Notes under the pieces: generated by a model | Told to the model about the DNA's origin: nothing | Database searches by the model: none | Seen by the model: only the letters and a program-made list of their open reading frames with translations | Program-made: the position numbers and the translations under genes | Assembly (NCBI RefSeq): GCF_003349955.1 | Contig: NZ_QLKQ01000023.1 | Span: 18,620 to 82,619 of the forward strand | DNA: 64,000 nt | Reading direction: 5' to 3' | Origin: Azospirillum brasilense | GTDB taxonomy: Bacteria > Pseudomonadota > Alphaproteobacteria > Azospirillales > Azospirillaceae | Shown: positions 38,866 through 47,885 of the stretch, one piece after another | How positions within the stretch are numbered: position 1 is the first letter of the stretch | How the letters are laid out: every line of letters starts with the position of its first letter

Positions 38866-40560
38866 ATCTCGAACATCGCCGTCTCGCCCACACTGGTCCT
38901 GATCGACATCCTCGGCGCCGTGGCGCTGCTGCTGTGGGCGCTGCGGTTGGTGCGGACGGGCGTGTTCCGGTGGGGTGGGGCGGCGGTCCGCCGCTGGGTC
39001 GGCTACGGCACGCGCAACCGGCTGGCCGCCTTCCTGGCCGGCGTCGCCGCCACCATCGCGGTGCAGAGCAGCACGGCGACCGCCCTGATGACCGCCTCGA
39101 TGGCCGGGCAGGGCTTCATGACCACACCCATGGCGCTGGCGGTGATGCTGGGCGCCGATGTCGGGACCAGTCTCGTTGCCCGGTTGCTCGCCATCGACCT
39201 GCACTGGCTGTCGCCCAGTCTGCTCCTGCTCGGCGGGGCGCTGCACGCGCTGGGCGGCGAGCATCGCGGGCGGCGGGCGCTGGCCCGCATCCTGGTCGGC
39301 ATCGGGCTGATGCTGCTCGCCCTGAAGCTGCTCGGCGCGGCCACCCTGCCGGTCCGGGAGTCGGCGCTGGTCCAGGCGATGCTGGAGGCGCTGGGCGGCG
39401 AGCCACTGTTCGCCCTGATCGTCGCGGCGGCGCTGACCGCGGCGGTGCATTCCAGCCTCGCCACGGTGATGCTGGCGGGGTCTCTGGCCGGTGCCGGGGT
39501 GATCGGGACGGAGACGGCGGTGGCGCTGGTCCTGGGCGCCAATCTGGGCGGCGCCATCCCGGCGGTGCTGGCGACCTCGGCGGACGGAGCGATGGCGCGG
39601 CGGGTGCCGCTGGGCAATCTGCTGGTCCGGGTGACCGGGTCGCTTCTCGCCCTGCCGCTGGTGCCGATGGCGGCGGCGCTCCTGGCCGGGATGGCCCCGC
39701 TGACGGCGGTGGTCACCGCGCATGTCGCCTTCAACGCGGCATTGGCGCTGCTCTTCCTGCCGCTGGTCACGCCGCTCGCCCGGTTGACCGAAGGGCTGCT
39801 GCCCCAGCCGCAGGACGCGGGGGAGGATGCGGCGACTCCCCGGCATCTCGATGAATCGGCGCTGGAGACGCCCTCCGTCGCCATCGCCGGTGCGGTGCGC
39901 GAGACGCTGCGGCTGGGCGATCTGGTGGAGGACATGCTGTGCCGCAGCCTGACCGCCCTGCGCCAGAACGACGAGCGCCCGATCGCCGAGGTCAGCCGCG
40001 CCGACGACCGGGTGGACCGGCTGCACACCGCCCTCAAGCTCTATCTCGCCAAGCTGGGCCGCCGCCACCTCGACGCCGAGGAGACCCGTCGGGTCGACGA
40101 CCTGATGGCCTTCGCCATCAACCTGGAACACATCGGCGACATCATCGATAAGAGCCTGATGGAACTCGCCGCCAAGCGCATCCGCCACCACCTGCATTTC
40201 GCGCCGGAGGATTTCCGGGAGGTCGAGGAACTGCACCGCCGCACGGTGGAGAATCTGCGCACGGCGCTGGGCATCCTGATCGGCGAGGACCGGCGGCTGG
40301 CCCGGCAGCTCATTGCCGGCAAGGACGCGGTGCGGGCGCTGGAGCGCACCGCCACCGCCCGCCATCTCGACCGCGTGCGCCGCGGCGACGCCGCCAGCAT
40401 CGAGACCAGCGCCCTGGTGCTCGACATCCTGCGCGACCTGAAGCGCATCAACGCCCACGTCGCCGCGGTCGCCCTGCCCATCCTCGATCAGGTGGGCGAA
40501 CTCAGCGAGAGCCGCCTGAAGGTGGTCGGGCTGCCCCGGCTGGAAAGCCGGGACGTGTAG
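38866..40560 (+). CDS. Na+/Pi cotransporter-family protein with PhoU-like tail
   Basis: About 564 residues. Two inverted membrane repeats each have the family QSS-type motif (VQSSTATALMT near 66 and VHSSLATVMLA near 205). After about residue 345 a soluble helical PhoU-like domain follows. The N-terminal helix (SNIAVSPTLVLIDILGAVAL) is clearly coding, but no ATG, GTG or TTG occurs in frame between the TGA at 38839 and GTG 38920. GGGAGG at 38854-38859 sits 6-7 bases before ATC 38866, which I take as a probable non-canonical start. GTG 38920 would delete half of helix 1. Predicted to import phosphate. Confidence 0.85.
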   Translation: MSNIAVSPTLVLIDILGAVALLLWALRLVRTGVFRWGGAAVRRWVGYGTRNRLAAFLAGVAATIAVQSSTATALMTASMAGQGFMTTPMALAVMLGADVGTSLVARLLAIDLHWLSPSLLLLGGALHALGGEHRGRRALARILVGIGLMLLALKLLGAATLPVRESALVQAMLEALGGEPLFALIVAAALTAAVHSSLATVMLAGSLAGAGVIGTETAVALVLGANLGGAIPAVLATSADGAMARRVPLGNLLVRVTGSLLALPLVPMAAALLAGMAPLTAVVTAHVAFNAALALLFLPLVTPLARLTEGLLPQPQDAGEDAATPRHLDESALETPSVAIAGAVRETLRLGDLVEDMLCRSLTALRQNDERPIAEVSRADDRVDRLHTALKLYLAKLGRRHLDAEETRRVDDLMAFAINLEHIGDIIDKSLMELAAKRIRHHLHFAPEDFREVEELHRRTVENLRTALGILIGEDRRLARQLIAGKDAVRALERTATARHLDRVRRGDAASIETSALVLDILRDLKRINAHVAAVALPILDQVGELSESRLKVVGLPRLESRDV

Positions 40561-40578
40561 GGGAGGGGGAGAGCCGCG

Positions 40579-41511
40579 CTACCGCGGCATCTCCCCGGTC
40601 AGGGTGGCGCTCAAACCTTGCAGCAGGCCGAAGCGGCAGCCCTCGCCAAAGGTGGCGCGCAGCCGCGCCGGGTCGCCGATGGACACGCGGATGTCGCCCG
40701 CCCGCGCCGGCTGGTGCAGGCGGCGCACCCGGCTGGCGCACAGCTCCTGCAACACCTCCAGCAGCATCAGCAGAGAGGTCGGGCGGCCGGTGCACAGGTT
40801 GAAGACCTCGGCGCCCTGCGGACGGCGCTCCATCGCTTTTACGAGAAAGCGCACGACATCGCCGACGAACACGAAATCGCGGACCTGCTCGCCGTCGCCG
40901 AAGATCGTCACGTCCTCGCCCTGCGCCACGCGGCGGGCGAAGATCGAGATCACCCCGGAATAGGGCGAGGACGGGTCCTGCCGCGGCCCGTAGACGTTGA
41001 AGAAACGGAAGCCCGTCGTCGGCACCCCGTGGATGGCCCAGGCGACGTTGGCGTGCAGTTCGCAGCCCAGCTTGTCCACGCCGTAGGCGGACAGCGGCCG
41101 CGTCGCCGCGTCCTCGCGCAGCGGGGTGGCCGTGTTGTCGCCGTAGACCGCGGCGGAGGAGGCGTAGACCACCGGCACCGGCGTGCCGTTGCGGGCGCTG
41201 CGCGCCGCCTCGAAGACGGTGACGGTGCCCGACAGGTTGGTGCGGTGGGTTTCCGCCCACAATTCGCGCGAGCGCTGGACGGAGGCGACGGCGGCCAGAT
41301 GGAACACGCCGTCCACCCCCTGAATCGCCTGATGGACCGCGTCGGGATCGGCGACGTCGCCGACCACCAGCTTGGCCAGCAGCGGCTTGTTCTCCAGACG
41401 GCCGGTGCTCATGTCGTCCAGGATGGTGACCCGATGCCCGTCGCCGATCAGCCGGTCGGCCAGATGCGAACCGATGAAGCCGCAGCCGCCGGTCACGAGA
41501 TAATGGGCCAT
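40579..41511 (-). CDS. NAD-dependent sugar-nucleotide epimerase/dehydratase (GalE-like)
   Basis: A 310-residue extended SDR. NAD motif TGGCGFIG at 7-14, substrate Ser in YASSAAVYG and catalytic Tyr-Lys in YGVDK near 140-145, and NVYGPRQDPSSPYSGVIS near 175 are all typical of UDP-glucose 4-epimerase-like enzymes. ATG 41511 with AAAGGA upstream is preferred over 41535. It probably supplies a sugar nucleotide for surface polysaccharide; substrate not resolved. It converges on the phosphate transporter gene. Confidence 0.88.
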   Translation of the reverse strand: MAHYLVTGGCGFIGSHLADRLIGDGHRVTILDDMSTGRLENKPLLAKLVVGDVADPDAVHQAIQGVDGVFHLAAVASVQRSRELWAETHRTNLSGTVTVFEAARSARNGTPVPVVYASSAAVYGDNTATPLREDAATRPLSAYGVDKLGCELHANVAWAIHGVPTTGFRFFNVYGPRQDPSSPYSGVISIFARRVAQGEDVTIFGDGEQVRDFVFVGDVVRFLVKAMERRPQGAEVFNLCTGRPTSLLMLLEVLQELCASRVRRLHQPARAGDIRVSIGDPARLRATFGEGCRFGLLQGLSATLTGEMPR

Positions 41512-41836
41512 CCGCCGTCCTTTCCACCTTCGCAAAGCATGGATTCATAGTGGCGAGGGGGTGTCGAACCGACCAGACCATCTTAGGGGTAGGGAATGGC
41601 GCATGGGGTGCGCCGGTCCTGGCCGTTCGGGGTGGGAGGCCCCGAATCGGTGTCGTTTCAATGGCGCTTTCCGGCACCCTCGCGGCGGGCAGGCGGAACC
41701 GAGGGTTCAACAGCCTTATCCACCATCTTATGCACTTTTTTGTGGATAACTTTGGTCAAGGGAACCAATGGCCGCCGTGGAGCATCCCGGACACAGTGTG
41801 TATCGAAGGACACATCGGTACGGTGCCGGCCCCCGG
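41512..41836. other. Intergenic region with DnaA-box cluster
   Basis: About 325 bases between the epimerase and the receiver protein. It holds three DnaA-box-like 9-mers (next entry) and an ACACAGTGTGT palindrome near 41790. No convincing ORF: the overlapping frames are shadows with no ribosome site. Confidence 0.5.
41716..41749. other. Cluster of three DnaA boxes
   Basis: TTATCCACC (41716-41724, 8 of 9), TTATGCACT (41728-41736, 8 of 9 to TTATNCACA) and TGTGGATAA (41741-41749, perfect in reverse) are spaced 12 to 13 bases apart in a locally AT-rich patch. This could be part of a replication origin, a DnaA-titrating site or a DnaA-controlled promoter of the epimerase gene. Confidence 0.5.
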
Positions 41837-42232
41837 TCAGTCCGCGGTGGACTCGCCCGTCGCGGACAGCAGGCGGGCCACCGCCTTGCGCAGCTCCTCG
41901 TTGAGGAAGGGTTTGTAGAGCACGGCGTCCGCCGCGAACATCTCGGCCATCTTCAAGGCATAGCCGGCGGGCAGGTTCGGCGCTCCGCCCGACATGGCGA
42001 GCACTTGAGCGCCGGGGTTGCGGGTGCGTGCGGCCTTGATGACCTCGACCCCGTCGGCCTCGGGCATCAGCACGTCGGTGACGATCAGGTCGAAGACCGC
42101 GCCGCCGTCCAGCAGAGAGATGGCGACACGTCCGTTTTCCGCCTCCACGACCTCATGGCCCGCCTGTTCGATCACTTCGGTGACCGCCAGCCGCACGGCG
42201 GCCGAATCCTCAACGACCAGCACCTTCGCCAT
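41837..42232 (-). CDS. Single-domain response regulator (CheY-like)
   Basis: A 131-residue receiver domain without output. VLVVEDSAAVR supplies the acidic pocket, DLIVTDVLMPEADG carries the phospho-acceptor Asp near 52, and YKPF supplies the conserved Lys near 107. The start overlaps the end of the histidine kinase gene by 23 bases, so the two form a pair. It could act as a phosphate shuttle or sink. Confidence 0.92.
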   Translation of the reverse strand: MAKVLVVEDSAAVRLAVTEVIEQAGHEVVEAENGRVAISLLDGGAVFDLIVTDVLMPEADGVEVIKAARTRNPGAQVLAMSGGAPNLPAGYALKMAEMFAADAVLYKPFLNEELRKAVARLLSATGESTAD

Positions 42233-44252
42233 GAACCATCATCCCATGTGTCGTTTGGCCCGGTCCGCCGGGTGGGGCGGTGGGCAGGTCGATGATGAAG
42301 GACGTTCCGCGTCCGGGGGTGCTTTCGACCAGAATATCCCCGCCCCCGTTCCTTACAATACCATACACCACTGAAAGCCCAAGTCCTGTCCCCTTCCCGA
42401 CCGGCTTGGTGGTGAAGAAGGGGTCGAACACGCGCTGCCGCGTCGCCTCGTCCATTCCGGTCCCGGTATCGCTCACGGTCAGCCGAACATACTGGCCTTC
42501 GCCGAGCTGGGTGAGGGACGTGTCCTGCGCGTTCACGGTCAGGGAACGGGCGCCGATCGTCAGGGTGCCGCCCTGTGGCATGGCATCGCGGGCGTTCTGG
42601 ATCAGGTTCAGGAGCACCTGGGTCAACTCGGTCGCGGTGATGGTCACGGTGTCCAGGCCGGATGAGAGCCGGGTGTGCGTCGTGATGGTTCCCGGCATCG
42701 AGGGGGCGGCGAGTTCCAGGGCGGAATGCACGGCGTCCTCGAGATTGCCCGGCGGCGATTCGGCCACCTCGACACGGGCGAACTGGAGGACGTCGCGCAT
42801 GATCGTGCGGGCCTTCACGCCGCTGTCATGGATGGCGTTCAGGTAGGTCTGCAGCTTGCGATCCTCCCCGGCGCGGCCGCGCGCCAGATCGGACAGGCTG
42901 ATGACCGGTTGCAGCAGGTTGTTGATCTCGTGGGCAAGGCCGCCGACGAGGCTGCCGAGCGCCGCCATGGTCTGCTTTTGCCGCGCCGCCTCCGCCGATT
43001 GCCGCCGCGCGCTGATGTCGCTGGTCGTGCCGCGGTAGCCGAGAAAGGTGCCGTTGCCGTCATAGCGCGGCGTGCCGCTGACCATCACCCAGCGCGCGGC
43101 TCCCCCCGGCGAGGCCAGCGGGAAGGACAGGCGGCGGAAGGGTTCCCGCCGGTGCAGGGCCTCGATCAGGACGGGATAATCCTCCGCGGGACGGTTGCGG
43201 TCCAGGAGATCGGCGTGGGTGAATCCCAGAAGCTCCGCCCCGCCGCGTCCGGTGGATTCCTGGGCCCGCGGCGACAGGGCGGTGAAGCGCCCGCGCTCGT
43301 CGGTTTCCCAGAACCAGTCGTTGGAGCATTCCAGAAGCGCGCGCCAGCGCGCCTCGCTCTCGCGCAGTTCGGCGGTGCGGGTGGCGATGAGCGACTCCAG
43401 CCCGCTCAGATGGTCGCGCAGGGCCTCTTCGCTGCGGCGCATCCGATAGAAGGCGAGGTCGTAGGGGTTTCGCAGGGCGGTGACGATGATCGCCCGGTAC
43501 AGCAGGTAGAAGGACAGGATCTTGATGAAGTGCCCCAGGGCGTTGATCGCCCCATGGGGGTGGTTGTAGAGCGTGAAGATCAATTCCTGCGGGGCCAGCA
43601 GGGCGATTCCGGCGAAGGTCAGGCCGAACACCCTGGGTTCGAACTGCCGGCGCTTGCCGCACAGCAACAGACAGGCGACGACCGCCGCGATGCTGAAGGT
43701 GTACTCGGCCCAGATCTTGAACGGGGACAGCCCGACGCCCGGAACGAAGGCGTCCGGCATGATGCCGAAGGTGAAGATCGACAGGAAGGCGCAGGCCACC
43801 GCGGCCACCTGGATCAGCAGCACATCGCCCGCGCGCAGCCGCGTCTCGGTCAGCAGCGGCGCGGCCAGGAAAACCGCCGCCTGAAGGCCGCGGGCGGCGA
43901 TCCAGAGCTGGGTGGATTGGTTGGCACTGGCCTCGCCGATGACGTTCATGCCGGGAAAGGCGATGGCGTGGAGCAGGTCCAGCAGCGCGATGCCGGGCAT
44001 GGACAGGCCGACGAAGGAAAGGAAAGGCGACTGGTTGGTGTCGCGCGTGTTCCAGGCGATCGTGAAGATCGTCATGGAGATGGCGACGGCGAACATCTCC
44101 ACGCAGAGATGGAACAGCAGGTAATTGTGGCGGACCAGGATGGCCAGAACCGCCATGAGCATCAGCAGGGCGGCCAAACCGGACAGGACGGAGCGGTCCC
44201 GGAGCCAACGGGCAAACGTTGGTCGGATCGCGGACGGCTGGGTCCCGCTCAT
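42210..44252 (-). CDS. MASE3-PAS sensor histidine kinase
   Basis: A 680-residue kinase. Residues 25-255 hold about seven membrane helices in a MASE3-like sensor (VEMFAVAISMTIFTIAWN is characteristic). A PAS domain spans about 305-425 (ALLECSNDWFWETDERG). The phosphoacceptor helix has GGLAHEINNLLQPV near 450, and HATPase has NLIQNARDAM near 560 and GLGLSVVYGIV near 635. ATG 44252 avoids an N-terminal stretch (to 44438) that lacks protein character. It overlaps the receiver gene. Confidence 0.92.
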   Translation of the reverse strand: MSGTQPSAIRPTFARWLRDRSVLSGLAALLMLMAVLAILVRHNYLLFHLCVEMFAVAISMTIFTIAWNTRDTNQSPFLSFVGLSMPGIALLDLLHAIAFPGMNVIGEASANQSTQLWIAARGLQAAVFLAAPLLTETRLRAGDVLLIQVAAVACAFLSIFTFGIMPDAFVPGVGLSPFKIWAEYTFSIAAVVACLLLCGKRRQFEPRVFGLTFAGIALLAPQELIFTLYNHPHGAINALGHFIKILSFYLLYRAIIVTALRNPYDLAFYRMRRSEEALRDHLSGLESLIATRTAELRESEARWRALLECSNDWFWETDERGRFTALSPRAQESTGRGGAELLGFTHADLLDRNRPAEDYPVLIEALHRREPFRRLSFPLASPGGAARWVMVSGTPRYDGNGTFLGYRGTTSDISARRQSAEAARQKQTMAALGSLVGGLAHEINNLLQPVISLSDLARGRAGEDRKLQTYLNAIHDSGVKARTIMRDVLQFARVEVAESPPGNLEDAVHSALELAAPSMPGTITTHTRLSSGLDTVTITATELTQVLLNLIQNARDAMPQGGTLTIGARSLTVNAQDTSLTQLGEGQYVRLTVSDTGTGMDEATRQRVFDPFFTTKPVGKGTGLGLSVVYGIVRNGGGDILVESTPGRGTSFIIDLPTAPPGGPGQTTHGMMVHGEGAGR

Positions 44253-44468
44253 GAACGGTCGGCTCCGCGGTGGACGGGGGTGCGGCCCACGCATGGCACG
44301 GTCAGCCGACCGCGCGATGCCGCAGGACCGATCAACACACCAAATCCCGTCGCGGTGCAAGCCGGACGTTGTGCCTTCCAAGCCGACGCGGCAATTGCTC
44401 ACAGGAAAGCGGCGGCCACCGTCCTGTCTTCGCAGCATGGGCTGTTCGGCGCAAACACCGCCAGGAAA

Positions 44469-44855
44469 TCAGCCTTCCTTGGCGGGCTGGGCCGGAGGCA
44501 GGTCGAAGGGTGTGCTGACGAAGGGGTCGCCGCGGCCATGGCCGGCGCGGTCGTGACCTTTCTCGGTCGCCGCCTTGCGGTAATAGCCGACAATGAACAC
44601 GCGGACCGCGTTGGCCAGCGACACGGCGTTGCCGCGCGACCGGCGGGACTGCGAATCCAAGCGGTCCTTGAGGTCGCTGCACAGTTCATCGACGGTCAGG
44701 TCTTCCCGGAGGCAGATGTCGTCCAGCGCTTCCCAATAGGACGGCTCCAGCCGAAGCGGCGTCGGATGCCCGAACAGCTTGACGGTGCGTGCCACCAGCG
44801 GGATGGCGTTCAGCGGCGATGGCGCGTTGGACGCCTGTGACTCCTGACCCGACAT
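44469..44855 (-). CDS. Ribbon-helix-helix domain protein, paralogue of 48418-48726
   Basis: A 128-residue protein. Residues about 18-95 match the RHH_4-type ribbon-helix-helix (LRLEPSYWEALDDIC, then LTVDELCSDL and NAVRVFIVGYYRK). The Pro-rich C-terminal tail is additional. ATG 44855 has AAGGAA at a proper distance; the longer frame from 44903 is less likely. It is the last gene of the minus-strand series peptide-YcaO-TfuA-Crp-RHH and shares the pattern LRLE-W-L-DI-LC-D-VRV-R with the divergent RHH gene. Probably a DNA-binding repressor or co-regulator of the locus. Confidence 0.78.
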   Translation of the reverse strand: MSGQESQASNAPSPLNAIPLVARTVKLFGHPTPLRLEPSYWEALDDICLREDLTVDELCSDLKDRLDSQSRRSRGNAVSLANAVRVFIVGYYRKAATEKGHDRAGHGRGDPFVSTPFDLPPAQPAKEG

Positions 44856-44960
44856 AGCCCTGTATTCCTTGACTGTCAGCCGTGTATCCTGTCGTGCAAT
44901 CAATATAGCGTGATTGAAAAAATTTGCGACGATAAAACTCAGCGGATGTGCTGGCTGGCC

Positions 44961-45671
44961 TTACGGCACGTCACCCGACTCTCCCGCCATGTCCTTGAGC
45001 ATGTATAGATTGGTGATGACGATAAAACCTTTGTTATAGGTAATCGCACCGGCGTTGCGCAATGCACGCAGGCTTTTATTCACCATCTCGCGCGTGACAC
45101 CCAGCATCGACGCCAGGGCTTCCTGGGACACCGGCTGGTTGATGCGCAGTCCGGCGGGCGTCTTCTGCCCATAGGTGTCCGCCAGCAGAAGGATACGCCG
45201 GGCCAGCCGGCGCGGCACGTCGTGGAAAACCGCATCCTCGATGTTTTCCGACACCCAGCGCAGCCGTTCGCACAGCACGCCCATCATGCGGATGCACAGC
45301 GAGGGGTGCCGTTCCAGGAAGGAGATGAATTCCGGGCGGTCGATGCGGAACAGTTCCGCCGGGCGCAGCGCGGTGGCACCGGCGGTGCGGTCCTTGCCGT
45401 CGATCAGCGCGATTTCCCCCAGCACGTCGCCGGGGTTCAGGATGTTGAGCAGCATCGTCTTGCCGTCTTCGGACGAGGTCGAGACGGCGATCTGCCCCTT
45501 CATGATCGCGTACAGGCAATCGCCGGGATCGCCCTTGCTGAAAACGGTCTGGTTCTCGGTGAACCGTGACACCCGGCCCAGCGCGACCAGCTCCCGCATC
45601 CGGGCGTCGTCGAGAACGCCCAACATGTGGTTGCGCCGCAGGATGCCGGCGACGTCCTTCAGTAAGGCCAT
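44961..45671 (-). CDS. Crp/Fnr-family transcriptional regulator
   Basis: A 236-residue regulator with a cyclic-nucleotide-binding domain at about 20-135 and a winged HTH at about 150-225. The phosphate-binding cassette GEIALIDGKDRTAGATAL keeps the Gly-Glu and Arg-Thr-Ala used to hold cAMP in CRP. The recognition helix TREMVNKSLRAL keeps the Arg-Glu pair that reads the GTGA core in E. coli CRP (SRETVGR), with Lys for the last Arg. There are no FNR-type Cys clusters. It lies 56 bases after tfuA, probably in the same operon. A perfect TGTGA-N6-TCACA box stands in the promoter of that operon. Confidence 0.9.
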   Translation of the reverse strand: MALLKDVAGILRRNHMLGVLDDARMRELVALGRVSRFTENQTVFSKGDPGDCLYAIMKGQIAVSTSSEDGKTMLLNILNPGDVLGEIALIDGKDRTAGATALRPAELFRIDRPEFISFLERHPSLCIRMMGVLCERLRWVSENIEDAVFHDVPRRLARRILLLADTYGQKTPAGLRINQPVSQEALASMLGVTREMVNKSLRALRNAGAITYNKGFIVITNLYMLKDMAGESGDVP

Positions 45672-45727
45672 GGCGCTCGCGGTCCCGGTTGAGTTCCGTT
45701 GGACCGTTGATGGCACCCGGTGGACGA

Positions 45728-46495
45728 TCAGTCCAGCGGATTCCCCGCCGGGGCACGCGCCCCGTCCCGCAGAGCGCGGTCCCACAGGGCGGTGTGCTCG
45801 AAATGGAACCGCGCCTCGGGCGCGGGCGCGCCGCGGGCGGCCCAGCGGCGCATGGTCTGGAGCAGCTCCAGCGCGTCCTCCCGCTTCTGGTCGCACCGTC
45901 CGTTGGGCAGCCAATGGCGGAGATCGGCGAGTTCCTCGTCCGGCAGCCCCTCGGCGGCGGCCAGGCGGAGCAGCCGGCCATAGCCGCGCTCGCGATAGGG
46001 CAGGGCCTTGGCGATCGCCTCGAGCCGCCGCGCCGTGGCGGCGGGGACGACGCCCTCCTGCGCGGCGTCGGCCAGGGTGCGGCGGATGTTCACCATGGCC
46101 TCGGACAGGCCGGGATAGCCGAGTTCCGCCGGGCCGTGGATCACCGCCACCTCGTCGTCGTCCTCCAGCCGCCCGTCGCGGAAGGCTTCGAAGACCGCGC
46201 CGACGCCGATCATGCCGAAGGGGTGCAGCTCCGCGGCGCGCAGGGCGCCCATGCTGGACGCCCCGAACACCGCCACCCCCTGGTGGATGGCGTGCAGGAT
46301 TTCCTTGTGCCAGACGGAGGGGATGTTCTCGAAGTAGCCGTCGACGATGCCGATCGCCCGCGGCTTGCGCTCGCACAGCCGGATGACGTCGCCCTGGGCG
46401 ACCGGCGGCAGATAGGTGGCGTCCAGAAGCCGGGCCGCGTCGGGGCGGGGCAGGGTGGGGCCGAGGAAGACGTAGAGGCCGTCCGGCGTCTGCAT
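45728..46495 (-). CDS. tfuA: TfuA-like protein
   Basis: A 255-residue TfuA protein, the partner of YcaO. Characteristic blocks are VFLGPTL at the N-terminus, GIVDGYFENIPSVWHKEILHA near 60, VFGASSMGALRAAEL near 88, and HGPAELGYPGLSEAMVN near 135. TfuA was named from the trifolitoxin locus of Rhizobium. In studied systems it supplies sulfur with YcaO to form thioamides in peptides or in methyl-CoM reductase. ATG 46495 has GGTGGAG upstream and is preferred over 46519. Forty bases separate it from ycaO. Confidence 0.93.
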   Translation of the reverse strand: MQTPDGLYVFLGPTLPRPDAARLLDATYLPPVAQGDVIRLCERKPRAIGIVDGYFENIPSVWHKEILHAIHQGVAVFGASSMGALRAAELHPFGMIGVGAVFEAFRDGRLEDDDEVAVIHGPAELGYPGLSEAMVNIRRTLADAAQEGVVPAATARRLEAIAKALPYRERGYGRLLRLAAAEGLPDEELADLRHWLPNGRCDQKREDALELLQTMRRWAARGAPAPEARFHFEHTALWDRALRDGARAPAGNPLD

Positions 46496-46535
46496 ATGAG
46501 TCTCCACCTTTGCTCTCACGATACGAGGTCCGGCC

Positions 46536-47798
46536 TCAGACGCCGGCCACGGCGCGCGCCCGCGCGCCCATCGCGTAATCCGGGGAGGAATCCAGTCCCT
46601 CCAGGCCGGGGATGACCAGACGAACCACGGGGATGCCGAACTCCGGCTTGGTCAGGTCCACCGCCACGGCCTCCTCGATGCCGGCGGCGCGCAGCCGGGC
46701 GAGCTGGCGGGCCAGATCCTCCTCGACGGTGCTCCCGGCGAGGTTCGGGATGGCGGCGAAGTCACGGCGTCCGGCCCCTCCGGTGATCAGCGCCGTCCAG
46801 CGCGCGTGCTGCGCCGGGTCGAGATGGCGTTCGTATTCGGAGCGGGGCATGTCGTCGCGCGCCCCGGCGATGAAGGTCAGCCGGCTCTGCGCCGCCTCGG
46901 TCAGGGCGCGGGACAGGGCGACCTCCGGCGCGGCGTGGCACCCCATGCCCATGGCCGGGCGGATGCTGTGCTGCGGCGCGTCGTCCCGCGTCGCGATGCG
47001 GCAGAGGATGGCCGGCAGGCCGATGTCGCTGGTGATGTCCCACAGGCCGACCGCGACTCCCGCGTCGTCGAAGCGGTCGAGCAGCGAGCGGCAGACCGGG
47101 TCGGCGACGCTGTCAGGGTCGATGCGGGTGGCGGCCTGGGCCTCCGGAGAGGCGAGGCGCCACAGGGTGGCGGCGTCGCGCTCGACCAGTTCGGTCATGG
47201 CGTGCGCGGTCGCCTCGGCGAGGCTGTTGCCCGAGGCCAGCCCGTTCGACCCGGCGAGGAAGCAGCCGGACCCCGGCGGCATCGGCAGCGTGAAGTTCAG
47301 GTGAACCGTCTCGAACGGCACCCATGTCCGCCCGCCGCCCAGCAGGTCGTCTCCCTCGATCCACAGCATCGGGGTGTGGGGGGTGAAGGCGCTGGTCGAC
47401 AGCCGCGGCAGGCGGGCGACATCGACCACCCGGTGGGTCCAGCGCAGCTCGTCGTAGCTGGCGAATTTCAGGGGCAGGGTGATGCGTTCGGCGTGGTAGC
47501 TCTCGATCGACTCCATGACGCCCGACGCCTTGGCGGCGGCCAGAGTCACACCCTTGCCCTGGGCGACGGAGATGGAGCGGGAATTCGGCCGGGTCACCAT
47601 CACGACCGGGATGCCCACGCTGTCCAGCCCCGTGACGTTCGCCACCCGCGTGATTCCCATGACGGGAAGGAAGGGGGCGACGCGGGCCAACGTCTGGTCC
47701 GGCGTGGCGATCCGGTGGGTTCCGGTGGTGTGGACCTTCAGCGGCTGGTCGGACATGGCCGGGTCCCGGGCGATGCCGCGGACGAAATCGAGGGGCAT
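46536..47798 (-). CDS. ycaO: YcaO-domain ATP-dependent cyclodehydratase/thioamidation enzyme
   Basis: A 420-residue YcaO protein that activates peptide backbone amides with ATP. The ATP/Mg motifs are present: SGVMESIESYHAE (Glu96, Glu99), SLAEATAHAMTELVERDA (Glu195, Glu203, Glu206) and SRALTEAAQSRL near 298. No E1-like or leader-binding domain is fused, as usual for TfuA-dependent YcaOs. Paired with tfuA it most likely introduces thioamides, or less likely azolines. Start 47798 has a GGAG 13 bases upstream; ATG 47756 is possible. The substrate may be the 64-residue peptide encoded upstream. Confidence 0.93.
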   Translation of the reverse strand: MPLDFVRGIARDPAMSDQPLKVHTTGTHRIATPDQTLARVAPFLPVMGITRVANVTGLDSVGIPVVMVTRPNSRSISVAQGKGVTLAAAKASGVMESIESYHAERITLPLKFASYDELRWTHRVVDVARLPRLSTSAFTPHTPMLWIEGDDLLGGGRTWVPFETVHLNFTLPMPPGSGCFLAGSNGLASGNSLAEATAHAMTELVERDAATLWRLASPEAQAATRIDPDSVADPVCRSLLDRFDDAGVAVGLWDITSDIGLPAILCRIATRDDAPQHSIRPAMGMGCHAAPEVALSRALTEAAQSRLTFIAGARDDMPRSEYERHLDPAQHARWTALITGGAGRRDFAAIPNLAGSTVEEDLARQLARLRAAGIEEAVAVDLTKPEFGIPVVRLVIPGLEGLDSSPDYAMGARARAVAGV

Positions 47799-47885
47799 GG
47801 AAGAGGGTCTCCGCCGTAGGATGCCGACTTGGTATGCCCGTGGCTGAGCCGGACGGAAAACCGGCGAAGAACGAAGGGGCGGGCG

